A stretch of DNA of 56,162 bases from assembly GCA_039936115.1 (NCBI GenBank), contig JBDTIZ010000066.1, forward strand, positions 1 to 56,162, in the 5' to 3' direction. The notes under the pieces were generated by a model that saw nothing but the letters and a program-made list of their open reading frames with translations, made no database searches and was not told the DNA's origin. Below are positions 34,492-43,748 of this stretch, piece after piece. The position numbers were made by a program, and so were the translations under genes. Position 1 is the first letter of the stretch. The number at the start of each line of letters is the position of its first letter. The DNA is from DATIJJ01 sp039936115 (lineage in GTDB: Bacteria; Pseudomonadota; Gammaproteobacteria; DSM-16500).

Positions 34492-34794
34492 ATGAACAAT
34501 GATGAATATTTTTGTGAAGTAGACTACCTAGCAGTCGGATTAACAAAATCGCCAATGTTTATGGGTGTTAATATCAAAATGTTTTTTGCCAATATCGCAT
34601 TTTCCGTTTTGATTTGTATCGATGCACATACACCTCTTGGGATTCCATTTTTCATTGTTAGTCATTTGTTCATGGTTAAGAGTTCAATGAAAGAACCGAA
34701 TTTTTTATACATATGGGTTAAATCATATATAAAAACCCCTCCAATATTAAATTTTTGGTATTGGGGAAAAACAAACAGTTACGAGGCGTGGTGA
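34492..34794 (+). CDS. virB3: Type IV secretion inner-membrane protein VirB3
   Basis: A 100-residue protein with the family start (YLAVGLTKSPMFMGVNIKMFFANIAF) and one or two membrane segments (FFANIAFSVLICIDAHTPLGIPFFIVSHLFMVKSS). VirB3 anchors the VirB4 ATPase at the inner membrane during pilus assembly. It is 10 bp after virB2 and just before virB4. Confidence 0.92.
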   Translation: MNNDEYFCEVDYLAVGLTKSPMFMGVNIKMFFANIAFSVLICIDAHTPLGIPFFIVSHLFMVKSSMKEPNFLYIWVKSYIKTPPILNFWYWGKTNSYEAW

Positions 34795-34799
34795 TCAGC

Positions 34800-37205
34800 A
34801 TGTTTAAAATGTCTAAGGCATATGATTGGATACTCAAAGGAGAAGATAAGTCCTCCAGGCATATCAATATTTTGACGCATTATAATGATGATACGTTGCT
34901 AGATAAAAGCGGAAAATTAATTAAGCTTATCAAGTTAGAGGGTATCGATTTTGTTACTAAAGATAATCAAACACTTGATATCTATAAAAATCGTCGTAAT
35001 AACCTATTCAAAAACTTTACTTCAGAATTTGCTGTTTATTTTTGGGAAGTGAGACGTAAGACAACATTTTTTACTGAAGGTGATTTTCCTGAAGGATATG
35101 CAAAACAGGTCAATGAAAAATATAAGAACAAGATCAATGATACAGAAATGTATTCTAGTGAGCTTTATTTAGCGATTATGACTAAACAGCCTGAGGGGTT
35201 TTTTCATAAAGGGTTTAATATTTTAAAAGGCTTGAATCACGCAATAGATAAAACAGAAAAGCAAAGCTATCTAGCCAAGCGTCATCTAGAGCTTTGTGAT
35301 GCTACTCGCAAGCTTATGAGCACACTAGCTGAATACAAACCTACGCTTTTGTCAGTTTACACTCATAACAATGTAAAATTTTCTGCGCCCTTAGAATTTC
35401 TTTCGCAAGTGATAAATTTTGATAAAGCCTCTGTGCCGCTTGATATCGGAGATGCCTCTATAGTCCTACCAAGAAATCGGCTTTTCTTTAATCGAAAGGC
35501 AGGGATATTGGAAATGCGCATGGCAGATGGGAATAAAAAATTCGCTGCTATGCTCTCAATCAAAGCATATCAGCCAATTACCTATCAAGGTTTACTTGAT
35601 GAAATAAGTATACTAAAGATCGAATACGTTCTCTCACAGTCATTTCGATTCTATGACCGTCATGTCGCAAAAACAAAACTTCGTGATCAACAAAAAGAAA
35701 TGATGCAGACCAAAGATGAATCACTGAGCCAAACAGAGCAAATTGATGATGCATTTGATAATACCGCAAGCGGTGAAGTAGGTTACGGGGCTCACCACCT
35801 AACTTTGACTTGTTATGCTAATAGCATAGAAGAATTAAATAAAAATATTGCGATGATTGTGTCTAGATTTTCAGACATTGACATTACTTGTGTCCGTGAA
35901 GACGTAGCAAGTGAATGCGCTTTCTGGGCGCAGCTGCCAGGAAATTTTGGTTATATTCTTAGAGCAGCGGATATCTCAACTAAAAATATGGCTGCATTTG
36001 TAAGTTTACATAACTACGCATTAGGTAAGCTGAAAGGGAACCATTGGGGCGATTCTGTCACAATTTTTGAAACATTAGCAGGCAGTCCTTATTATTTCAA
36101 TTTTCATTACAAGGATGTGGGCAATTTTCTGGTCTTTGGATCAATGGGCAGTGGAAAAACCGTCATTATTGGTTTTTTGATTCTTCAAAGTATGAAATTT
36201 GGCGGCAAGCGGATTATCTTTGATAAAGATCGCGGTCTGGAAATACTCGTCAGAGCGATGGGTGGAGTTTATGAGGTTATTAAACCTGGTATTGCAACTG
36301 GATTTAACCCTTGTCATTTAGAGGATGCACCAGAGAACCGCAAATTCTTGTCCTCACTATTTAAGAAAATGTTAACAGCCAACGATGAGCTTTTGACAGA
36401 GAGTGATATTGCACTGATTGAAAATGCAATTGATGGCATGTATCGACTTGATAGACATGAACGCCAATTTAGGCATATCGCATCATTTTTTGGAACTAAA
36501 AAGAAGGACACTCTACGTGCTCGTTTTGACCAATGGCATGGCAATGGAACACATGCTTGGTTATTCGACAATGCGACAGACAGTTTAAATTTAGAGTCAG
36601 ATGTCATGGGGTTCGATTTAGGCAATATTTTATCAGATAAAGAATGTAAAACACCGGCGTTAATGTATTTGACCTATAGAGTCGGTAAAGCAATCGAGGG
36701 ACAAAGAGGATTACTATTTTGTGATGAAGGATGGATATTTCTAGCAGATGAATATTTTCGAGAGTTAATCAATGATTGGTCTAGAACGCCTAGAAAAAAA
36801 GATAATATTTTTGGCCTGGCAACTCAGGTGGCAAATGACACTGTAAACAGTGCTGTAAGTAAATCCATTAATGAATCATCCTTTTGTAAAATATTCTTTC
36901 CCAATCCTAATGCAGATAAAAAAGTGTACGTTAATGATTTTGGTTTAACCGATCATGAATATGAGTTAGTTAAAACTCTTCCAGATGACCAACATTACTT
37001 TTTGCTTATTCATGGCAGAGGTACTAACAAACAATCAGTTGTTATTCGAGCTAATTTAGCTGGTTTAGAAGATGAAATTGCAGTTATTTCAGCTAGAGAA
37101 GAAACAATTAACCTGCTAGATGATATTCGTACAGAAGTTGGTGATGATCCAGCTGACTGGCTACCGCTTTTTCAGAGTAAAAGAAAAGCAGGTAAATTCT
37201 TATGA
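34800..37205 (+). CDS. virB4: Type IV secretion ATPase VirB4
   Basis: About 801 residues. The N-terminal CagE/TrbE/VirB domain (residues about 180-390) is followed by the ATPase domain with Walker A FGSMGSGKTV and Walker B RGLLFCDEGWIFL. VirB4 energises pilin extraction and substrate transport at the inner membrane. The open frame begins at 34755 inside virB3; I prefer ATG 34800 (MFKMSKAYDWILKG), with GGTG at 34789-34792 and a start 5 bp beyond the virB3 stop. GTG codons at 34788 and 34791 are alternatives. All nucleotide-binding motifs are intact. Confidence 0.94.
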   Translation: MFKMSKAYDWILKGEDKSSRHINILTHYNDDTLLDKSGKLIKLIKLEGIDFVTKDNQTLDIYKNRRNNLFKNFTSEFAVYFWEVRRKTTFFTEGDFPEGYAKQVNEKYKNKINDTEMYSSELYLAIMTKQPEGFFHKGFNILKGLNHAIDKTEKQSYLAKRHLELCDATRKLMSTLAEYKPTLLSVYTHNNVKFSAPLEFLSQVINFDKASVPLDIGDASIVLPRNRLFFNRKAGILEMRMADGNKKFAAMLSIKAYQPITYQGLLDEISILKIEYVLSQSFRFYDRHVAKTKLRDQQKEMMQTKDESLSQTEQIDDAFDNTASGEVGYGAHHLTLTCYANSIEELNKNIAMIVSRFSDIDITCVREDVASECAFWAQLPGNFGYILRAADISTKNMAAFVSLHNYALGKLKGNHWGDSVTIFETLAGSPYYFNFHYKDVGNFLVFGSMGSGKTVIIGFLILQSMKFGGKRIIFDKDRGLEILVRAMGGVYEVIKPGIATGFNPCHLEDAPENRKFLSSLFKKMLTANDELLTESDIALIENAIDGMYRLDRHERQFRHIASFFGTKKKDTLRARFDQWHGNGTHAWLFDNATDSLNLESDVMGFDLGNILSDKECKTPALMYLTYRVGKAIEGQRGLLFCDEGWIFLADEYFRELINDWSRTPRKKDNIFGLATQVANDTVNSAVSKSINESSFCKIFFPNPNADKKVYVNDFGLTDHEYELVKTLPDDQHYFLLIHGRGTNKQSVVIRANLAGLEDEIAVISAREETINLLDDIRTEVGDDPADWLPLFQSKRKAGKFL

Positions 37206-37900
37206 ATAAAAAACATTGGCTCATATTTCTAATTTGTATCAATACACTCTGCAATAAATGCTATGCAGATGCTATCTACTCAATTTTAAATTCAACCCGT
37301 CATTTAGAAGCCATTTCCATGGCAATTAACAATGACCAATCGGGCATTTTAAGAAGCCAGCTCGATATTGAAGGCTTAATGAAACAGGTAAGTAATCACA
37401 TGGCAGGAAATTCCGGATGGGGTACTTACCAGTTTCACGATTATCAATCATACGGGGCAGGTGCACATACCTGGGGCGATGTGCAAAGAATGGTAAAAAA
37501 TGGTGGCGGCGGAAGTCAGTTAGGTCAGGCAATAAATGCAATATCAAACCAGTTTCCTTCAAATAATGCGCTATTCAATAAAGGTATTACTGATCCGAGA
37601 ACTCAAACCTACTACAGCTTGCAATCACAAACAATTTTAGCAGCGCGTGCAGCGAGCCAGGTTGACTATGACAAAGTACAAGATCAAATCGGTTATCAAC
37701 AAATGTTGCAGCAGCAAATCGAGAAAACAAAGGATTTAAAAGCAGCTGTCGATCTTAATAATCGGATTCAAGTTGAAGCTAATTTAATAAGTTTGGAGGT
37801 ACTTAGGCAATCTGCAATTGCAAATCAGCAAAGAGCAGTCACTGAACAAGCGGGTATGAACAACGCGTTATTAAACGCTAAATTTTTAACAAAAAGGTAG
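37202..37900 (+). CDS. virB5: Minor pilus protein VirB5
   Basis: A 232-residue protein with a signal peptide (MNKKHWLIFLICINTLCNKCYA) and a helical mature part (residues 90-230, Gln-rich: QSQTILAARAASQVDYDKV, then RIQVEANLISLEVLRQSAIAN), as in the VirB5/TrbJ-like family. VirB5 sits at the pilus tip. It starts inside the virB4 stop (ATGA). Just after it lies the lipoprotein gene. Confidence 0.88.
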   Translation: MNKKHWLIFLICINTLCNKCYADAIYSILNSTRHLEAISMAINNDQSGILRSQLDIEGLMKQVSNHMAGNSGWGTYQFHDYQSYGAGAHTWGDVQRMVKNGGGGSQLGQAINAISNQFPSNNALFNKGITDPRTQTYYSLQSQTILAARAASQVDYDKVQDQIGYQQMLQQQIEKTKDLKAAVDLNNRIQVEANLISLEVLRQSAIANQQRAVTEQAGMNNALLNAKFLTKR

Positions 37901-37907
37901 GGCAAAT

Positions 37908-38039
37908 ATGAAAATAAAATTATTTATTATGGCAGTCATTATAAGTGTGATGACGGGTTGTGCAAGTCAGGGAATGAAATCTCCTTGCAATGAACATGCT
38001 AACTTTTGCGGCAATAAAACTAAAATCAATTTGTGGTAA
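37908..38039 (+). CDS. VirB7-like lipoprotein (LvrD position)
   Basis: A 43-residue protein that long-ORF searches miss. MKIKLFIMAVIISVMTGCASQ is a lipoprotein signal with lipobox MTGC (Cys18), followed by a short tail with two further Cys. VirB7 is a small outer-membrane lipoprotein that stabilises VirB9. In Lvh loci the gene between lvhB5 and lvhB6 is lvrD; its place here agrees. The gap is 7 bp from virB5 and 8 bp to virB6. Confidence 0.8.
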   Translation: MKIKLFIMAVIISVMTGCASQGMKSPCNEHANFCGNKTKINLW

Positions 38040-38047
38040 TAAAATAA

Positions 38048-39037
38048 ATGATAACAGCACAATCTTTTTTTACAGATACGCTAAATACAGTAGATGCAGT
38101 CATTGGAAATTTTGTCAAGACTGCATATACCAATTTTCTAGAGACCAATTCTGGTGTTATCACATTATTATTTACACTTTATATTATATTTTTAGGATAC
38201 CGTTTTCTTAACCATGATGAAAAAGTGAGTCTGAGTTATCTGACACGCCACCTAATAGTCATGCTTTGTGTCTACAGTATGCTTATGAGCTGGCATTTAT
38301 ATAATCTATTTGTTTATAACATCTTTACGAATGAGCCAAATAATATTTCACAAATATTAGTAAACTCGGCGAAAAACATGCATTCGGGCGAAACAATCGC
38401 CACTGCTTTAGATGAAATATACAAATCAGTTATAAATGCCACTATAGGCTTTTTTGGGCAAGTCAGTTTTAGTGCATCGGGAATAGCGTTTCTTTTCTAT
38501 GGAGTATTAGTTTTTTTCATTGGATCACTTCTGTGTGTGTTTGCATTGCTTCTTTTCATCTATGCAAAAATGATGATGGCAGTATCACTTGCATTAGGCC
38601 CCATGTTTATTTCATTTATTTTGTGGGAACCCACTAAAGGAATGTTTAATGCGTGGCTGAATAAATTAATAACCATAGCTTTAATACCTGTGATTACCTC
38701 AGCAATTTTAGTACTCATGTTGTCCGTTATTAATGTCACTCTTCCGAGCATCAATCAGTCAACTCAAACCATGCAGTTTTATGGCATCGTGCCATTTCTG
38801 GCGCTTACTGTAACAACGACATTAATACTTTCACAGGTGTTTCGTATAGCTAGTGCATTAGGTGGGGGGATAACACTGACCAGCTTATCTAAGGGAGGGG
38901 AGATTATTAAAGAATCTTTAGATAAAGCAGGCGTTGTATCGGCGACCCGCGCTGCATCGAATTGGGTCATGAAACAAGTCACAAGTTCTAAAAAAAATAA
39001 ATACAGGGGAGGCAAGAAGTGGCTACGAAAATATTAA
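38048..39037 (+). CDS. virB6: Type IV secretion inner-membrane channel VirB6
   Basis: A 329-residue polytopic protein of the TrbL/VirB6 family. About six membrane segments are visible, for example SGVITLLFTLYIIFLGYRFL, IAFLFYGVLVFFIGSLLCVF and the conserved MMAVSLALGPMFISFILWEPTKGMFNAWLNKLI. It contributes to the substrate path across the inner membrane. It overlaps virB8 by 19 bp. Confidence 0.92.
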   Translation: MITAQSFFTDTLNTVDAVIGNFVKTAYTNFLETNSGVITLLFTLYIIFLGYRFLNHDEKVSLSYLTRHLIVMLCVYSMLMSWHLYNLFVYNIFTNEPNNISQILVNSAKNMHSGETIATALDEIYKSVINATIGFFGQVSFSASGIAFLFYGVLVFFIGSLLCVFALLLFIYAKMMMAVSLALGPMFISFILWEPTKGMFNAWLNKLITIALIPVITSAILVLMLSVINVTLPSINQSTQTMQFYGIVPFLALTVTTTLILSQVFRIASALGGGITLTSLSKGGEIIKESLDKAGVVSATRAASNWVMKQVTSSKKNKYRGGKKWLRKY

Positions 39038-39720
39038 AGAATTCCTTTGTTGAAAAGGATTTCTATCAATCAAGTTCTGACTGGATATATAGCATGTATC
39101 AAAGCCAGACCGTCTGGTTAATGCGATCACTTGTTGCCTCATTGTTTTTGTTGATTCTACTTGGGTTGTCACTAACAGCAAATATATGTTTACTCCCATT
39201 AAAAGAAAAGGTTCCCTATCTTTATGCTTTTGATCATGCGACAGGTGAAGTTACTAAAATTGGTGTACTTGATAAAACTAATGTGTCATCAAATTGGGAA
39301 GTAGCGCGATATTTTCTGATTCATTATGTTATCAATTATGAAGGCTATAATGCCGATAATATTGATTATCCTTATCAAATGGTTTGGGCGCAATCAAGCG
39401 ACGAAGTGAGAAAGCAATTTGATAATCAAGTGAATAGCACTAATGTAAATTCGCCTTACAAAATATACGGCAAAGATAAATTTGTTACAGCCAAGGTTAT
39501 TTCAGTTAATCGATTAAATGAAAATACTGTGGACATAAAATTTGAAAAGAAGCTACATGATCGTACATCCAATGTGGATCAAATCACTTATAAGGAAGCA
39601 ATTGTTAAATGGGATTTTTCAAATGCGGAATTAACGCAAAAAATGTTAGATCGAGATCCGCTTGGATTCAAGGTCACATATTACCAAGTTAGTCAGGTCA
39701 CTTTAGATAATAATTTATAG
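39019..39720 (+). CDS. virB8: Type IV secretion assembly factor VirB8
   Basis: A 233-residue bitopic protein. Cytoplasmic N-terminus, one membrane segment (LMRSLVASLFLLILLGLSLTANICLL), and a periplasmic NTF2-like domain with the family pattern YLYAFDHATGEV and RYFLIHYVINYEGYN. The GTG start at 39019 lies inside the virB6 end and has GGGGAGG at 39006-39012, so coupling is likely. Confidence 0.93.
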   Translation: MATKILKNSFVEKDFYQSSSDWIYSMYQSQTVWLMRSLVASLFLLILLGLSLTANICLLPLKEKVPYLYAFDHATGEVTKIGVLDKTNVSSNWEVARYFLIHYVINYEGYNADNIDYPYQMVWAQSSDEVRKQFDNQVNSTNVNSPYKIYGKDKFVTAKVISVNRLNENTVDIKFEKKLHDRTSNVDQITYKEAIVKWDFSNAELTQKMLDRDPLGFKVTYYQVSQVTLDNNL

Positions 39721-39729
39721 GAAAAAAGA

Positions 39730-40461
39730 ATGAACAAATTAATGTTATTCACATGTGTATGTTGTCTCACCGTAGGTTCCAATCTTTCGTATGCAGAAAG
39801 TGTTCCGAGAGGAATTGCAACAGATAATCGGGTTAAAGTTGTTATGTATGATCCTAATAATGTCGTGCTACTTAAAGAAAGATATGGGTATCAAACACAA
39901 ATTGCATTTTCTGCTAATGAAACCGTTCAAAGCGTCTCAGTCGGCGATAGCCTCGCATGGCAAGTTGTACCTATAAATAATAATTTATTTATCAAGCCTG
40001 TTGCTCTATCCAAAACTAATATGACAGTTTTGACTAATATGAATAGCTATAATTTCCAGTTGGATTCCTCTGATTCTACGTCTAAGTTGACTTATAAATT
40101 ACAGTTTACCTATCCAGAAGTAGGTTATGACCAATCAGGTAAGTCTGATGCGGTTGATACTTTTAATCCTGAAAAATTTAACTGGAAATATAGTTTTACA
40201 GGCGACAGGTCTTTAGCGCCGATTGAAGCATTTGATAATAACCAATTTACTTACTTTAAATTTAAGTCTGACGGAATGAGTCATTTGCCAGCAGTTTTTG
40301 TAGTCGATAAAGATCGAAAAGAAACTTTGGTGAATTATCACATGCAAGGCGGTTACATGGTGATTAATTCTATCGCAAAACAGTTCACATTACGCGATGG
40401 GTCATCTGTCACAAGTATTTATAACGATTATGCAATTGGTGATTGGAAAAAATTATCTTGA
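39730..40461 (+). CDS. virB9: Type IV secretion core-complex protein VirB9
   Basis: A 243-residue periplasmic/outer-membrane protein with signal peptide MNKLMLFTCVCCLTVGSNLSYA. The N-terminal domain contains DNRVKVVMYDPNNVVLLKERYGYQTQIAFSANE, and the C-terminal beta domain NWKYSFTGDRSLAPIEAFDNNQFTYFKF is typical of VirB9/CagX. It forms the outer-membrane core with VirB7 and VirB10. Confidence 0.94.
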   Translation: MNKLMLFTCVCCLTVGSNLSYAESVPRGIATDNRVKVVMYDPNNVVLLKERYGYQTQIAFSANETVQSVSVGDSLAWQVVPINNNLFIKPVALSKTNMTVLTNMNSYNFQLDSSDSTSKLTYKLQFTYPEVGYDQSGKSDAVDTFNPEKFNWKYSFTGDRSLAPIEAFDNNQFTYFKFKSDGMSHLPAVFVVDKDRKETLVNYHMQGGYMVINSIAKQFTLRDGSSVTSIYNDYAIGDWKKLS

Positions 40462-40471
40462 GGTAAATACC

Positions 40472-41569
40472 ATGAAATTATCTAACAAAACTAAAAATAG
40501 CACATTAGAAAGTGGACTGCCTGAAGTGGCGCAGAAATATCGTAATAAAAAGCCAATAGTATTAGTTATATTTGGCATTATATTAATTGTATTTTTATTT
40601 GTGCATTTTCATACAAAATCAGGTGCAAAAGTTACTGCTCCAGTAGAAGAAACATATACACCACAAAACCAGGTAAGCGGTGAAGTTAACAAAATTGAGG
40701 TGCCTGTAACTGCTGGCTCTGTTAGTGAGCCGAAGCTGGATAGTCAAATAACAAGTGAGGCGGTGGAGGAACATAAGCTATACATTCAGGAAAAAGAAAA
40801 GGAATTACAACAACGGCTTTCTGCACCATTAATGCTTGTAGCAAGTAATTCAGGTAGTAAGCCAGTTGAAGCATCGTCGAACACGAGTAGTCAATCACAA
40901 GATCCTAATACTCAATTTATGAATCAAGTTTCAATGCAAGACGCTGAAACCATCAATGCGACATCAATAGGTTCATTAAGTTCAGTGATTGCTGAAGGAA
41001 GTCTAATTCATGCAATTCTAGAACCCGCCACTGATTCAGATCTGCCTGGATATTTGAGAGCCATTGTGAGTGAGCCTTGTTATTCGGAAGATGGAAGCCA
41101 AATTTTAGTGCCGGTTGGAAGTCGATTAATAGGTCAATACAAAAGTGGAATGACAATGGGTCAATCGAGAATTTTCATTGTATGGACACGGCTGCTAACT
41201 CCAGCGGGAATTTCAATCAATCTCGGATCGCCTGGTGTTGATAGCTTAGGCGTTGCAGGAATGGGTGCAGATGAAATCAACAGACATTTCTGGGCGCGAT
41301 TTGGCACGGCTTCTTTACTTTCTATTATGGGTGTTGGTGCTGCAAATTCCGGTGTGTCAGGTGATGATCAGGCGAACTCAGCTTCTGCTTATCGGGCAGC
41401 CATTGCAAATAGCTTTTCTCAGTCGGCAGCGCAAAGTTTGCAACAAGAAAGCATGATTCCGCCTACGCTCAAGACTTATCAAGGGAAGCCAATTATGGTT
41501 TTTGTTGCGCATGATTTGAGTTTTCAAAACGTAATCAAACAAGGCATCTCAAAGATCAAAGTATTTTAG
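40472..41569 (+). CDS. virB10: Type IV secretion core-complex protein VirB10
   Basis: About 365 residues. Cytoplasmic N-terminus, one membrane helix (PIVLVIFGIILIVFLFVHFH), a Pro/Glu-rich periplasmic linker, and the C-terminal TrbI/VirB10 beta-barrel domain (ILEPATDSDLPGYLRAIVSEPCYSEDGSQILVPVGSRLIGQYKS, then GADEINRHFWARFGTASLLS with the antenna helix). It spans both membranes and senses ATP hydrolysis. ATG 40472 with GAGGT (40460-40464) is the start; the longer frame from 40397 overlaps virB9. Confidence 0.94.
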   Translation: MKLSNKTKNSTLESGLPEVAQKYRNKKPIVLVIFGIILIVFLFVHFHTKSGAKVTAPVEETYTPQNQVSGEVNKIEVPVTAGSVSEPKLDSQITSEAVEEHKLYIQEKEKELQQRLSAPLMLVASNSGSKPVEASSNTSSQSQDPNTQFMNQVSMQDAETINATSIGSLSSVIAEGSLIHAILEPATDSDLPGYLRAIVSEPCYSEDGSQILVPVGSRLIGQYKSGMTMGQSRIFIVWTRLLTPAGISINLGSPGVDSLGVAGMGADEINRHFWARFGTASLLSIMGVGAANSGVSGDDQANSASAYRAAIANSFSQSAAQSLQQESMIPPTLKTYQGKPIMVFVAHDLSFQNVIKQGISKIKVF

Positions 41570-41580
41570 AGAAGTAAAAT

Positions 41581-42558
41581 ATGTCAATAAAAGCGCTAGA
41601 GCGGCATTTGATACCATTATTACCATTTTTAAAATCTGATAATGTGACTGAAATTTGCATTAATCGGAGTAAAGAAATATATGTCGAAAAAAAGGGAAAA
41701 TTTACCAGTTATAAGATTGAAGAGTTAGAAATTGGATTTTTAGAATCATTTGCTGCTTTAGTTGCTGAATTTAACAATAAAGACTTTCCTTCGCCGCTAC
41801 TTTCGGGCGCATTGCCAACGGGAGAAAGAATTCAATTTGTCATGAGTCCAGCCTGTGATAGTGACAAATTGATTTGCTCTATTCGAAGGCATCAAATGCG
41901 AAATATGACATTAAATGATTACGATGAGAGGGGTGTTTTTAATGAAATAGTCTCCAATGATACGTCATCTACGACAATGATTGATGATGAACTAAAACGA
42001 CTTTACCAGGAAAAAAATGTTTTAAGTTTTTTGAAGCTAGCCATTCAGAGCAAAAAAAATATTCTAATTAGCGGCGGAACTGGTACAGGTAAAACTACTT
42101 TTTTGAATGCATGCTTGAAATGGATGCCACCGCACGAGAGATTGATTACTGTGGAGGACACGCGTGAAGTTGTTGTTACTCAGGCGAATGCTGCGCATTT
42201 ACTTTTTAATGAAGAAGACGAACGTATTAGTGCGTTGAAAATCTTTAAAGCCTGTTTGCGATTGCGTCCTGATAGAATTTTTCTTTCTGAGTTGAGAGGT
42301 TCAGAAGTATGGCCTTATTTGCGTGCTGCAAACAGCGGACATCCAGGCAGTATAAGCACGGTACATGCGGACACACCAAGGGGTGCATTTACGCAACTTG
42401 TTTTTATGATGCAGCAAGCTGGATCAACATCAACTGACTTAAGAATTTTAGATTATGTTAAATCGATTATTAATGTGGTGATACAGCTAAAGCGTTGTTC
42501 CAGACCAGATCGGTTCATGTATGTTTCGGATATCTATTTCGATGGAATTCATACTTAA
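41581..42558 (+). CDS. virB11: Type IV secretion hexameric ATPase VirB11
   Basis: A 325-residue ATPase of the VirB11/GspE family. Walker A ILISGGTGTGKTTFLNA, the Asp box TVEDTREV, Walker B LRLRPDRIFLSELRG and the His box GHPGSISTVHADTP are intact. It drives the switch between pilus assembly and substrate transfer together with VirB4 and VirD4. It ends the virB run; the ssb gene starts 16 bp later. Confidence 0.95.
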   Translation: MSIKALERHLIPLLPFLKSDNVTEICINRSKEIYVEKKGKFTSYKIEELEIGFLESFAALVAEFNNKDFPSPLLSGALPTGERIQFVMSPACDSDKLICSIRRHQMRNMTLNDYDERGVFNEIVSNDTSSTTMIDDELKRLYQEKNVLSFLKLAIQSKKNILISGGTGTGKTTFLNACLKWMPPHERLITVEDTREVVVTQANAAHLLFNEEDERISALKIFKACLRLRPDRIFLSELRGSEVWPYLRAANSGHPGSISTVHADTPRGAFTQLVFMMQQAGSTSTDLRILDYVKSIINVVIQLKRCSRPDRFMYVSDIYFDGIHT

Positions 42559-42574
42559 AACTAAAAGAGGTAAA

Positions 42575-42919
42575 ATGAAGTCACTAAATCAAATTCAGTT
42601 AATTGGACATGTCGGGAATGATCCTGAGTTTAAGGAAAGTAACGGGACTGTTTTTTCAAAATTCAGGCTTGCGACAGATGAAGGGTGGACAGACAAAAAG
42701 ACAAATGAAAAGCATGAGAATACTGAATGGCATAGGATTGTGTGCTTCAGCGGGTTAGGAGAAGTCGTTAAAAATTACGTTAAGAAAGGCGCAAGAATTT
42801 ATATCTCAGGCAAGCTAACGACTTCTATTTGGAAAGATAAAAATAATGAGACTCGGCATACCACTGAAATTATTGCTGACAATATTATTATGTTAGACGG
42901 TAAGAAAAGTACGGAATAA
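42575..42919 (+). CDS. ssb: Single-stranded DNA-binding protein
   Basis: A 114-residue OB-fold SSB (MKSLNQIQLIGHVGNDPEFK, then FRLATDEGWTDKKTNEKHENTEWHRIVCF and YVKKGARIYISGKLTTS). It lacks the acidic C-terminal tail (DDDIPF) of chromosomal SSB, so it is a mobile-element version that would protect the transferred strand. ATG 42575 with AGAGG upstream is the start; an in-frame ATG at 42521 lies inside virB11. It is located between the secretion genes and the candidate transfer origin. Confidence 0.93.
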   Translation: MKSLNQIQLIGHVGNDPEFKESNGTVFSKFRLATDEGWTDKKTNEKHENTEWHRIVCFSGLGEVVKNYVKKGARIYISGKLTTSIWKDKNNETRHTTEIIADNIIMLDGKKSTE

Positions 42920-42936
42920 AAGAGAGTTAAGACTTA

Positions 42937-43115
42937 CCTGTATTCTGGCCTGTATTCTCGGAGTATACAGGCCAGTGTCAGAGGCGACTCTTTGTAAGCC
43001 ATATGGTTGTTGGGTTTATCGAGAAATTATCTCAACCCACTGGTTCCTGACCACCCACTTACATCGTCCCGATGAGAGTAATTGGGTGGTCAGGAACCAG
43101 TGGGTTGAGATAATT
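42937..43115. other. Candidate origin of transfer (oriT)
   Basis: A non-coding stretch just upstream of the MOBC relaxase gene. It contains two tandem direct repeats CCTGTATTCT (42937-42946, 42949-42958), an 11-bp inverted repeat CTGGCCTGTAT / ATACAGGCCAG (42945-42955, 42965-42975), and a perfect 33-bp inverted repeat (arms 43025-43057 and 43083-43115, 25-nt loop). Direct repeats beside a large inverted repeat near a MOBC gene fit the layout reported for such oriT regions. An open frame crosses it but is not the real gene start. Confidence 0.6.
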
Positions 43116-43124
43116 ATTTTTATA

Positions 43125-43748
43125 ATGAAGATGAGAATGAAGATAACAGATAGAGATATAGAAGTGATGAGATTTATTAATGAGTTTGGGTATTGTGGGA
43201 TGCCGGAGATTCAGAAGAGGTTTGGTATTGGAAAAGTGTCAGGTTATAGATTGCTGAGGCGATTGGTTAAAGAAGGATATATGTGTCATAGGCGATTATT
43301 TTTTTCAGGGCATGGAGTTTATTATTTGAGTGCAAGAGGTGCTAAGTGGACGGATTTACCGGCGATTAGTCATATTTCATTTGATTATTATGAACATCAA
43401 ATGTCGTTGATTCATGTCTATATTCGTTTGCGGCAACTTAATCCTAATGCTACTTGGATGAGCGAGCGGCGTTTGAAGCATGAGAAATTTTATGATGGTG
43501 TTGGGAAGCTTGGTCATGTGTCGGATGGTATTTTGATATTGCCGGATGAGAAACAAATTGCCATAGAGGTTGAGCTTAGCTTGAAAGGCAAAACTAGAAT
43601 TGAGCGGATTTTTAAACAGTATAGTACGCAATTTTCTATTAAAGAGGTTTGGTATTACTGTCCGGAGAATATGGTGAAATCATTAAGCTTGTTGGCGCAG
43701 CGAATGCCATTTATTAAAATTCATAATATAGCGGATTTTTTAGCATGA
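43125..43748 (+). CDS. mobC: MOBC-family relaxase (MobC, Replic_Relax)
   Basis: About 207 residues. The N-terminal winged helix (ITDRDIEVMRFINEFGYCGMPEIQKRFGI, then GYRLLRRLVKEGYM) is followed by a restriction-endonuclease-like core: HVSDGILILPDEKQIAIEVELSLKGKTR, with Asp134, Glu148, Glu150 and Lys154. This matches the MOBC relaxases, which nick oriT with a PD-(D/E)xK-type fold instead of a Tyr relaxase. CloDF13 MobC is the reference, and its partner MobB is a VirD4-like coupling protein, exactly the next gene here. ATGs at 43125, 43131 and 43137 are all in frame and none has a strong ribosome site. Overlaps the coupling-protein gene (ATGA). Confidence 0.85.
   Translation: MKMRMKITDRDIEVMRFINEFGYCGMPEIQKRFGIGKVSGYRLLRRLVKEGYMCHRRLFFSGHGVYYLSARGAKWTDLPAISHISFDYYEHQMSLIHVYIRLRQLNPNATWMSERRLKHEKFYDGVGKLGHVSDGILILPDEKQIAIEVELSLKGKTRIERIFKQYSTQFSIKEVWYYCPENMVKSLSLLAQRMPFIKIHNIADFLA

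Noticed and set aside
42975..43124. In-frame upstream extension of the mobC reading frame
   Set aside because: It runs through the 33-bp inverted repeat and encodes residues unlike the MOBC family; the winged-helix domain begins after 43125.
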